Assembly: GCA_005281725.1 (NCBI GenBank)
Contig: SSBO01000003.1
Coordinates: 7,838,062-7,902,061 of the forward strand
Length of the DNA: 64,000 nt
Direction of reading: 5' to 3'
DNA from: Wuchereria bancrofti
Taxonomy: Eukaryota > Nematoda > Chromadorea > Rhabditida > Onchocercidae
Part shown: positions 12,991 through 25,215 of the stretch, in pieces
Numbering within the stretch: the stretch's first letter is position 1
How the letters are laid out: every line of letters starts with the position of its first letter
Made by a program: the position numbers and the translations under genes
Notes under the pieces: generated by a model
Told to the model about the DNA's origin: nothing
Databases searched by the model: none
What the model saw: only the letters and a program-made list of their open reading frames with translations

Positions 12991-15748
12991 AATTTTTTAG
13001 TATGCAAATTATTAGTTGTATTTTTCAACATTTCTGAATCTCTTCTCTAAGCATTATGATAATCGAAAATTATTATTTCGGCAACTTTTCAATATGCAAA
13101 AATTTCATCAAGAACTTAAATAATTAAGTTAGATGGAAGTAATTTTGCTCTAAAACTTCAAAATCTCTTATACCTTTTCATCTCATTTATTTTTTCTTGA
13201 TTACTTCTAACTTTTCATTTCACGTAAGTAAAATGTAAGCAAAATAATTCTTTGATATTTTCTGAGAAAAATTTAGCAATGCATCAGTAATATATTTATT
13301 TGACTAAATGCACAACTCTTTCGAACATTTCTATATATACTGATGGTAATGTACGTAATAAATTATGTAGATATCGCCTGCACACGTTGTTACACGTAAA
13401 CGTCTTACGTAAGTTATTTGTTCGTATTAGTACTAATGTATATCTTAGAATGCTTTTCGATTATCATCGATATATCAATATTTGCTGCTTTAGAATATAA
13501 ATAATGAGTATGAAAGAGTGATGAATCAGTTAGTACAATTAAATTTCCCATCTAACCAATATTTTTATCATTATTCATTACAACGAAAATATTTGATGAA
13601 GAAAAAAGAAAAGAGGGAAGTAAACTTAAAATTTTATATTTTTTTTATATTAAAATTTAAGATAAAAATTTTTATTAAACTATTCATAAATATTAATATA
13701 TACATAAAAATCAATACCTTTTCGGTAAAATAAATTTATTTGAGCTTTTTCTTTCTTTTTTTTTTCCTTTTTATAAAAACTAGGAAGAGAAAAAGAATTT
13801 ATATTTCTAATGTACTAATATTAACATCCTGTTTATTTTTCAAAAATCACTTCTTTTTTTTTCAAACTAATATTTGAAAAAAAAAATTTTTTTTTTTAGT
13901 AAATTAATTTGTATTTTTTCATTTTGCTTTTTTTGTTTTATACACATAAAATACATCGTTAACATAATGGCTAATCAATCAAATGGAAAAAAGAACAAAA
14001 AAAAAAAAGAGAAAACATTAATGAAGGAAGCCACATTTTCGAATATTTTACTTCTGACCCATCTGTCCTTGTTTTTTTTTTTTTTCTTCTTGAACAATTG
14101 AATAACATATGCCTTAATTTGTTTTTCTCTTCGTTTTTTAGTTTTTTTTCTCGAACTTTTTTTTTTTGAAATAACGAAATTAGAGGGAAGAAAAAAGAAA
14201 TAAAATAAATGATGGTGAATGAGAAAAGAAAAGAAAAAAATGAAAGTTTTTTTTCTTTTTCGCTGGCCATCGTTTTTTTCTTTTTTTTTTTATGAAAGAA
14301 TAGATTCAAATAATTCAATTATTTCGAATGAATTTTTGTTTCTCTTCTTTTTTTCCTTCTTTCTCTTTCATCTTCTAGGAATGTTTTCAAAAAAAAAAAG
14401 AAAAAAAAAACATAGAGATTTTTTTTTCTGTTCGTCTTCCTTTTTAGTACGAAATTGTCAACGTATGGTTTCTTTTTTTTCCGTTTTCCATTTTTCATTT
14501 TCATTTTTTCTTTTTTTTTTGGCTTATAGCGAAACTTGTTGAAATGTTTGTACTTCAAAATAAACGAATAAACTTCTTTTTTCCTTCTTCGTTTTTTCCT
14601 TTCGTTTCTTTTCTTTATTATTACATGTGGAAAATTTTACGAGAAGAAGTGGAATGGATGTATTTTGAAGTGTTTTCAAAATATTTCTGATAGTTAATTT
14701 TATCTTTTTTTTTTTTTCATTCAAAATATTCCTAATTCCAATAGTTAATAACTGCTGGTGAAATTATTCATCTTTTAACTCAGTTTTAATGCAGTGAAAA
14801 GAAAAAGTTATTTGTTAAGGATAAAAATTATAAAATGAATCACATTGGCGCCGTTATCAGATTCATTTTTTAAATTTTTCATTTTTTTTCCTTTTCATCC
14901 GTTTTCATTTTTATAAATGATAAAAAATTTTCACACTCATTTTTTCATTATTTATTTATTTTTCATTTTGTTTTATCAAATGAAAGACACGATTTATCAT
15001 CCTATTTCAATTATCCAATATCCTTCTCGTGATTTTGGCAGGTATGTCAATAAATTATTTACTTCAGAAGATAAATTCTTAATTCTAAAATTTGAGGATA
15101 TATGTATATAAGTATATTTATATACATGGATATAGGTATACTAAGGAATATTACTTGGTATGATTTCCAATTAATAATTCTTCCATTGAAATTTTATTTT
15201 TATATAGAGTGAAAAAAAGAACCGTAATAAATTTTCAATTTTCAATTTAAATTGATAAACTTATTTTTGGAAAAAGTATTTTTTATTTTTCTCAGTTTGA
15301 TTTTTCATTCTTTCACTCTAATTTCTTTCCTTTCTTTCTTTTTTTCTTGTGGTGTTATTGAAATGATTATTGATTGGATTCTTTTTTTTTTTTTTGGTGG
15401 AATGATTTTGAATGATTTAAATTAATACCTTCTCTACTAATTCTATTTTTTGAAATTTGAGAATGTTTTTCACACAAGCACATTCCTCTTGAATTATTCC
15501 GAAGACTTGAAATGCATTCACTTAATATGCGCATACACGCGTATACATAACACCCAAATATGTACACGTAATAATGATTTGAATTTCCTTAAAAATATTT
15601 AAATTTCATAGATAAATATTACATTTTTTTTTTTTGGCATATTTTACGACAAATTATATCCATTCAAATGAAAGTAGTATAATTTGTGCTAATGCAAATT
15701 TTAAGGAATAATTTGGATTGAATCATTTCAATTTTGTCAAATCTGCAG

Positions 15749-15842
15749 CTTCTCGACTCTCTCTGATGTCATGTCCTGATGGATTTGACAAAATCTTACT
15801 TACTATGCCTACTGATTATAATGATGGCAGCCGAATATACTG
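15749..15842 (+). CDS. pde-4: Candidate alternative internal 5' exon of pde-4
   Basis: A clean acceptor (TCTGCAG) at 15748 and a donor (TG then GTAATA) at 15843 bracket one open frame reading SRLSLMSCPDGFDKI... and ending ...NDGSRIYW. Base composition is clearly richer than the flanks. It enters in phase 1 and leaves in phase 2. The exit phase matches the acceptor at 19745, and the entry phase matches the 4597 exon if that ends at 4684. No domain is recognised. The reading that it is an N-terminal exon of a long pde-4 isoform is inference from strand and phases. Confidence 0.45.
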
Positions 15843-16962
15843 GTAATAATGCTTATTATTAGTAATAACAGTAGAATAGTAATGATCAATAATAACGATA
15901 ATAATCGGATGATTGGAACGATAATGATTGGAATTTTTTGTTAATCATGCTTATTGAGTTTTATTCTTGATTAATTTATTCATATTTATAATTTTTGAAT
16001 CCATTTTTTATCATTTAGAAGAAAATGGAATTGTGAAATTCATTTTTTTTTCGTGGAATTAGTTCAGTTTTTTCTTTTCCTTTTTTTTACTACTTTCGTC
16101 TTCTCTTTCCCCTGTTTTTTGTCTAGATTATGGTGTTAGTTTTGAATAAATTTTTAGGATTGGCGAAAAATCAAATTAGAAAGATAAAAATGACGTATAA
16201 TTTGTATCAAGGGATTTAAGTGTAAAAGGTTTTAAAAAATTTACAATGAAAAAATTGGAACGATAAGTAGTTAAAAGTAAATAGTGAATTTTACGAAAAG
16301 ACTAAAATTCAAGGGATGCAAGTGGCAGGTATCTTCAACGGATTAAACTTGCAAATAGCAGGTATCAATATTATCATTTATCACTCGAGAAATCAATGAA
16401 ATAATGATATGGTGAAAGCGAAAGTATTAGATGAAAAGATTGGTGCGAAAAAGTTAAATTTTAAACTTTCTCTCAATCAATTATTGTTATTATTAATATT
16501 TATGAATTAGTAGTTATTATCACTTTTACTATTACTGATGTCATTATTAATAATTACTGTATCCAAATTATTATTATACATAATTAGTAGTAATCACTAA
16601 TAATCATTACTAATAGCTTAAATTAGTTTGGATACAGCACTTAATGCTATTGTAAAATATTGGAATATTTAATTGTTATATTGGCATAAGTATACGAAAA
16701 AGCACGTATTCCGATGTAAACTAAAAATGAAAAACAAAGAAAAAGAAAAATGAGAATTTAAAGAAAACCATAGAAGGAGAAAAGCAGAAAGTACAACAAT
16801 CAACGGAATGGAAATAAGGAAAAAAAAAATGATTGATTGATTTAAATATATTGATCATAAATAATGAGAAAATAAAGAAGGAAATGACAATAAAATAGTT
16901 TGCGTAGGCTTACTTATCATTTCCAATAAAACTTGCTAAGCTTGCAGAATATCCTGTAAAAA

Positions 16963-17006
16963 AAAAAAAAGCATGAACAGTAATACACCTGTCCATGCTT
17001 TTTTTT
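16963..17006. other. Intronic inverted repeat (hairpin)
   Basis: An A-run followed by GCATG-A-ACAG pairs with CTGT-C-CATGC and a T-run across the 8-base spacer TAATACAC. The potential stem is about 18 bp with one A-C mismatch. It lies in a pde-4 5' intron. It is too short and A/T-closed to be called a microRNA precursor. Confidence 0.6.
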
Positions 17007-19664
17007 GCTTTCCTTTGAAGTAATACCAGTTGGATGTAGTCAGAGCATTCATTTAATTCTTAGTCAAGAAATAAGAAATGGCACTTTCAATTAATTAATT
17101 AATATAAATGGTGGTATTAATTGAGAATTAATGGAATACTGTTATAAAAGGACATGTTTATAATTTTGTTCTAAGTATCCACCACGTTTTGACTGTGTTT
17201 TGATTCTTTTTTTAGTGCTACGTCTATTTTGATAACTGATAATTGAGCTATTACTGTATTATGCATGCAGCAATGGAATATTCATATACGAGCTTTGTTT
17301 TTTTCCCTTATTTAATTACTCATTTAATTAATTAACCATTTTATTTGTTTATTCACATAATTGGTTAATCGATCGGTTTGTTTATTTATTTACTTAATCA
17401 ATCAGTTTATTTATTTATACCAAATTTATTTCATTACTTACTAATTTATTGCTTTCTTTTAATTCACTACCATTCATTTATAAATTTATCAATCGAAAAA
17501 TAGAAAACCAAGAAAACTCGTGCTTTTAAAACTATTTAGTTGCCACCATATTCCTTTTTGACTTTTAACTTTTTTTCATTCCATACAGTCTTTAATGAAG
17601 GAAATAATGTTGAAAAAAGATAGAAAAAGAAATTGATCGAAAAAAAGAGGAAAATAATTGGCGAAGAAAAATGACGGAAAAATGAAAAGAAAGAAATATG
17701 GAATGGGAAAAAAAGATTGATAATTTAAAAAAAAGGAAAGAGATACTTTTTGTTTTTGTTACTGAAAATTTCATTTAATCCCACCTATTTATTCCGCTTT
17801 ATTTTTTCGAGAAAAGTAAAAAAAGAAAGAGATAAAAGATGAAGAAAGAGAAATAGAAAGAGAAGGTAGACATAAATGATAAGGATAAGACAAAATAATG
17901 CAAAACGATCACAAGAGAGAGAGAGAGAGAAGGAAGAGGTAGCAAAAACTATCTATAATGTTAAATGTTGATAATAAAAAAAAAGTTTAATTTATAGGAA
18001 GATATTTAAGCTTAATCGTAGGTTCATCTTGATGTTATTTCAAATTTATTTAACAGAAGAACAAAAAAAATCCTTTGTACTTTTAATGTCATTTGCTTTT
18101 TCTTTTCGCATTTTCCTATCGACTTTCATTTTACAATCAAACAATCCCTTTCAATTTCCTTTTCTACAAGTTTTGTTTAAATTCTAATACTACTTTTCAT
18201 TCATTCATTCTTTCTTCTTTTGTATCACTCTTTTCCTCTTTTCTACTCCCTCTCTCTCTTCATCCCTCTCTTCCACTTTTTTTCCTTATACATTATTTTC
18301 AGATTTAATTATTGCTACCACTTTTGTTTACTAACTTTTATTTCCCTCTTCTATTTTTTTATATTTCTCCTCTTTTCGTTTTTTCTTCCTTAACTTTTTT
18401 TTTGTTTAGCATATAACTTTTAAAATTTATAGTAGAGAAATAATTTTTAAGTTCAAATATAATATCTAGGCATAGCTTTTTGAAATGTAATTTTTTAAGC
18501 TTATAATTTTTTTTTTCAGATAACATTTAGGATAAGTATAAGTCATTAATTAGGCTAATTATTCATAATTTTGAACTTTTTTTTGTTGTTCAGTAGCAGT
18601 AGCATTTTATACGTTTTTTAATCGTACATAGATATTTTTCCACTAGTATCTATACAAATATACACGCACACACACCCAGTGACAGACGCGTACACACGCA
18701 TACATACATAGAGAGGGAAACATTTATGAAGCAATTGACATCACAACATCTTTCAGTTGAATGGAGTGAGAGGAGGAGAAGGACGTTGAGCTTAAATTCT
18801 GAGAGGGTTTTTGGTGTTGGGGGTCTGTGCAAAAGCTTTTTCTTACTTTTTCCTTTTTTTTTCTTTTTTTTGTGATTTATCAATTTTCATCGAGTGATAA
18901 AGAATACTGGATAACATTTTTGCAAAAAAAGAAAAAATTTCTATATTAAAATATATTCCAGAATTATCATATTTTTCTCTAGCGGACTGCAAATTCTGTC
19001 AATTCCATCATTTCTAATTCTTTTTATTTCTTCTAATTATATCAACTAGTTCTATCGATTGATTTAAATCAAAAAGAGGGAAAAAAAAAGAAAGAAAGGA
19101 CCATTATTATTCCTTCTGTTTTATTATTTCTTCTATTTACGGCTATTAACTGACAATAATATATATAATAAATTTTATAATAGCATACATTTCTATACTT
19201 AACATACTTTTCTACAGCAACAACTATCATACTGCTGTTATTACCATTATTGCCGACAACAACAGCAACAACAATAAACAATAACTATTATTACTGTACT
19301 GTTACTTTGTTTGCTACTGCTAACAAATCTATAAATATTATCTCTGTTTTATTTCTTCTTTATTTGCTTTACTATAAATATTCATTTCTTTTGTAATATT
19401 CGTTTGATATTGTTATTGCTGCTACATTACCTTTCTTATTGTTATGAGAAATAAAACGTACTTAATACAAATCATTTTAATTTAACTGATATTCTAAACA
19501 GTCTTATTGATATATCAATAATAAACAGTAATAGTAATTACAAAAGGAGGAGAAAACGATTACAGCAACAACGGCAAAAATATTAGTCATAGCAACAATA
19601 AAAACAAAATTATTATTCTAATAATATTAGTAATGATAATATAATAATAATAATAGAAGCAACA

Positions 19665-22600
19665 ATGGCAGCACAGCAACCTCATACGAGGCATACCTCA
19701 TTTACCACCCAGAAACGTGATCTGAATTTTCATCAATTTCTCAGGCCCAATTCGACCGATTTCAGTTCCCCAGCTACAACTGTTGCTGTGGACGCTACTA
19801 ACACAAGCAATCTGAAGGTAGGTCCAAGCACTGGCCAACCTAGACGCGAGTCCTTCCTTTATCGGCCATCAATCGATGAACGTGAACTCAATCGTTCCGC
19901 TTCACGTACTTCATCAGTCACCTCTATTGCAGCACAGTAAGCACTTTTTGATTATTGTAGATTTTTCTCCTTTACTCTTCACCCTTTTCCTTTTTTTTGT
20001 TTTCTTCATTTTCAATCTTTCTGCTTTCAGTAAATCTTTTTTTTTTCCTTCCTAATTTAAAAATCTTTTTTTCCTAATTTAAAATTTATTTAAATTTTTA
20101 TCTGTATGTGAGATTTAATATACACATAGCAAAGTTCTTCTTTCAAAAATAGAAAGAAAGAAGGCAGAAAAGTGTATTCGAATAAATAAAATAAAAAATA
20201 ATAAGGTTAACGAAACAATATGCGTATTTGATATTTGTGTTGTTTGATTGGCAATTTAATTTTGTTGCATCTTTGTGTATTGTTTGCTTAGCATTTGAAA
20301 TATTTTAATTGAAATGTCTCTTCTCTTTTATTTTAATCTTTTTGTTTTTCCGTCTTTTTCTGGTCCACAAAATTTCTTGCTTTTCTAAAGGAATGAGATG
20401 GCCACCTGACGAAGCTACATGGCCACCTATTTGGATTTCAATCTTTTTTTTTTTTGCTTTAATTATTTATGGCTTTTGCTTAAGCTATATTAAGCATTGA
20501 TAATCGAATTGAAAATTGCAACAATGATTTTTTTTAAAAGGCTGCAAGGTATGCTGCAGGAATGCTTTAAAAAAATGAAGATATTAGTTTTAAAGAGTTA
20601 TTCAAGGTGATTTAATTGAACTGCGTTGACCTAATTAATGAACAAATTTAGATCAATTGACCTTAACAGATGGCGCTTTATTCATTTTACTCTCTGTTGT
20701 ATTTTGTCCATTTCCTGTGACACAATCCGGTGATAAACGTCATTGGGTGATTGATTACACTCAGAGATGATGATAATTCGTTAGTAGTACAGCTGTTAGT
20801 ATCATTCGATTACAGGATTTATTATTTAAACTTGCATATCACATATTATCTTTACACCTTTTTATCAAATTCTTAATGATTACTTCGACTGGATAATTTG
20901 CAATTTGAAGCATATCTCCAGTTTTGTAATAATACACAAATAAAATTTAAAGTATACATTCGGATGAAAATGAAAAGGTAAGCTGATTGAACATATTGGT
21001 AATTTCAAATCCAAAGTGAAACTAGTTTTTAACAATTTGACGAGAAAATACCATTTTTCTTCTTTTTAACCAGTTATATTGATTGCTTTAAAATTGTCAT
21101 AGTTTCACTCATTATTACATTTTTGTTTTTTATTATCAAATTATCAAATTGTTATCATTAATATCGTCACATGAATTACTCGCTTTAAAATTATTACTGC
21201 GTTTACCGCATCTTTATCAAATCAAACCTTGAATGTATGCAAAATATATGTTTGGATAAACAGAGGATAATTTTCATTTTATTTTGAAAATAATTTTGTT
21301 TACTTAGCAACAATCTAAATGCTATAAATCGTCAAGTAGCAATGTTTCTTTAAATTTATCCGTTGAGTTTTGCCAACCAAATTTTATACATCTCCAGAAT
21401 TAGTTGCATAGCATTTTAAATAAATATATTCAGTTTTGTTTTTCTTGCATCTTTAAATTTCAAATGGATTTACATAAAGCTATTACGCAGCAATTGCTCT
21501 GATGAAATCTGTTTAAAAAGTGTAAAAATAAAAGCAAAATTAAAGAATACAAAGTAAAATGAAAAGAATGTATGAGAATTAATAGCAAAAATTTGATATT
21601 TTTCTTCTTTTAAATTTATTCATTAATTTCCAATACAATTTTTTTCTGTTAAATTGAATTTATTTTATTCTTGAAATATTTGATTATTTCTTCTATATTC
21701 AAAGAAATTTTTCCAAAAAATAGAGTTTCGGTATTTAGTTTTAATATTGATTAATATGATTAGTTAAGGAGAATTTTACATTACTCGATGGATTATCAGT
21801 TCTGTTGTTAGTTCCTGGGTTTCAGTTATTTATCACTGAAATTGTATTCAAAATATTAGATGAACCATTCTTAAGCATTGATTTTCCTAAACAACAATCT
21901 CAGTATATCATCAGTTTAATTTTGTTAATTTATGGGATAAAACATTAAGATAATACATAAAGGAGTATGTATAGAGGAGTAGAATAATAATTGATATTTT
22001 TAATAGATTAAAGTACTGCAATGAAGATTGAGATAATTAGTTTACCAAAATAATATTATGATATACAATTTATATTAATTTTAGATTGTGATTCACATTC
22101 GTTTATTTACCTTTTGTTAAGTGTAAAATTTAACTAAGCTTTCTTATTCATTTTCTCTTTTACTATTTCAGAAATTTAATCCAACCTTTATTATCAAAAA
22201 TGTTTCATATGCTTAATTTTTGAATTAAAACATAGCAATGCAATTATAACTGGAAATTTAAGATGATAATTCGAACTAAACTCATCTAATAGCATATTAA
22301 AATGAATTAAAAAAATTACAAATTTAATTTGAAGTAATGAATTTACTTTTCTCGCAGAATATATCCTATAACTTTTACGTAAGGATGGAGATGAATAGGA
22401 AAGATATATTTACGAGATTTTCAATTTGAAATTCTTTCGACTAAGCCATAAATCTATCATCTTTCTGTATGTGTGTATGTCTGTTTCTGTGTGTGTATAC
22501 GTGTATATGTATTGTGTACGTGCATGTACATATGTTTTTGTGTATGTATGCGTGCGTTATGTGTATATGCGTGCATGTATGCATACTGACGTGTGATATG

Positions 22601-25167
22601 AATGTATGAATGCATGCATGTGTGTATGTGTGCACGTATAAACATGCACATATGTATGCGTGCATGTGTGCACGTATGTACATGCAGATATGTATACGTG
22701 TATGTGTGTGCGTGCATATATACACATGTATGTACATGCATGTCTATTTTGACAATTCTGCCCATTCCTCAAGAGAAATCTTATCGGAATAGCTAGCATT
22801 TTCATTACAAATGCAAAATATCCGTTGCTCTCAGTTTTTCGTTGTTTTCTGAAAGAAACTAAATTGCGTCACATAAGATCACTTCCCCGTCTCTCTCTCT
22901 TCCCCTCTCTCTCCTTCTCTCCCTCCCTCTCTTCCCCTCTCCCTCTCCATCTTTCTCTTCTATCATCTTCATCATTCTAAATCTCTCAAAGAAAAAAGAA
23001 AAAAAAAATTCCTTTTCGACACCCAATTTTTTTTTTTTTTTTGGAAAAATCAATGATACTCTTAAAATATTCAAGAAAAAAAGCTATTGAAAAGTTAAAA
23101 AGCATCAATGAAATATTATTCTTTACGAAAAATGAAAAATTGTATCATTCAAATATGTCAAGATTGGATATTTTTGTTTTAAAAAGTGAAAAAAAAATTT
23201 TTGTTTTAAATTTTAATTTTCTTCAATCTTTTTTTTTTCATTGTAAAAAAAACGGAAGAAGAATGAAAGAAAAAAACATAAAAATAATTTCATATTGTAT
23301 ATTTTATTTTGGTGGAAGAAATATGATTTAGCCTAGCACAATTATATATTTCCATTTAAGTAAAAGAAAAGAAAATGAAATGAATTATCAGAAGACACAA
23401 ACTGAAATGAAACTAAATTATCCGAAAAAAAAAAGGAAAAAACGATGATAAAAGATGAAATAATGTGATGTTGCAGATAGTTTTAGAAATAAGTTTCAGA
23501 ATAAATCAAAACTAACTGTTGTAATAGATTATGTGAATTGAAAAAGGAAAAAAAAATTTAATTATGTTTTTTTAAATAAAAAAAAACAGAATATAAGCTG
23601 ACCATTCTTGGACTTCGTTTTGTGCTATATTTATTTTATACGTTTGGAAAAAATCATTATTCACCCAGATAATTCTTTTAACTTAAATTTTGAAATTTAA
23701 ATTTGATTAAGAAATGTTAGTATTTGTATTATTAACTTTCATGTCCTAAATTAGGACACATATATTGATGGTATTAAATTTTGCAAAACAAATTACAATC
23801 AAAGAAGAGGCAAAAAGTGAAATTAAAATAAGCAAAAAAAAAAAAAAAATGAGTAAAAATTATGATAAAAGAGTTTTGCATATCATTTAACTTCGGCTAA
23901 ATTCTGAGTTTCAAAAATTTTGTTAGATTAATTGATCACTTAAGACAAATTTTTTTTTTTCATCATTTTTACCATTTAATACAACATAGTGGAATTAACT
24001 GTTATCATTATCATTATTATCATATTATCACTGTAAGCCACTAGCGATAAATGCAAATTTTATTACCATTTTCCCATGGAACATAAACTTTAACATTATA
24101 GGATGCTTTCCGAATTTTTGCATCAATTCGTTAAATTATCTTTCGAAAAGAAGAATGAAAGAAAATCAATTGATAAATAAATCGTTGAAAGTTGAATAAT
24201 TTAATAATTGTTCAAGAATTGAAGCGTAGTTAGTTGCTGAGGAAGTGAAATGATTAAGTAATTAGTTGAGAGAACTGAAGTACAGTCTTTGAATAATTAA
24301 CTGCAATGTGGGTTAGATAATTAAAAAGCGATCGGAGTATAATGTTACTTACTGCGAAGTATATTATTTATATTATTATTACCATTATTATTGTTATCAA
24401 TGTTTATTATTATTATTAATGTATTATTATTGTTTATTATTACTGCTTATTATTATTAATGCCATTATTGTTTATTATTCCTTATTATTACTATTGTTGC
24501 TATTAATTATTATTATATAGAGAAATGATTTCAAAACTAATTTTTTAAAGCGAATAATTTAGAAAGTTTAACGACAATTTATAAAATGGAAATTATAAGA
24601 TTAGATTTACAATTCCTTTTGTTTTAAATTAAGAATAAAAGGAAATTTCGAGATTACACCATTTTATGCGTAGTAACTTAATATCAATTACAAATATAGT
24701 TATTGACTGCTATTTTTTCTTTCTTTTTTTTTAGTTAGGAAGAAATAAGGAAATAAGTTCAAATAAAATAACCCAAAATTAATTTGAATCAATTAAGAAC
24801 AAAGAAGAAAATTTCACTACAAATTGTAAAATTGAGCACACGAAATAAGATTTTATTACATTTTTAGGTATGGCGAAGATTTGATCGTTACACCATTTGC
24901 ACAAATTTTAGCCAGTTTACGAAATGTACGGAATAATTTGATTTTAATTGCAAATGTACCAGCAGATGAGAGTCGTCCAAGACCAATTCCAAAACGACCA
25001 CCACTTCATAGTATACCGTTACCGGCTGATGTTATTCAGTGTGGTCAAGATACTCTCGATGAATTGGATTGGTGTTTGATCAGTTGGAAACTATCCAAAC
25101 TCATTGATCTGTATCAGATATGGCATCTAGTAAAGTAAATCATTACAGTGCTATATTACTGTTTTAA

Positions 25168-25215
<48 letters not shown>

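Noticed and set aside
13874..14558. Cluster of Lys-rich and Phe-rich open frames on both strands
   Set aside because: Poly-A/poly-T translation; no conserved motif and no splice structure.
18650..18880. Minus-strand open frame over a CACACA-rich and GA-rich stretch
   Set aside because: Made of simple-sequence DNA and poly-Lys coding; no splice context.
20395..20500. Open stretch reading [14 protein letters not shown]
   Set aside because: Contains an internal repeat of ATGGCCACCT, has no GT donor before a hydrophobic low-complexity run, and no phase fit with pde-4 exons.
22441..22805. Several overlapping long open frames on both strands (His/Thr-rich, Cys/Met-rich)
   Set aside because: They are translations of the alternating purine-pyrimidine repeat, open in all frames for lack of stop triplets.
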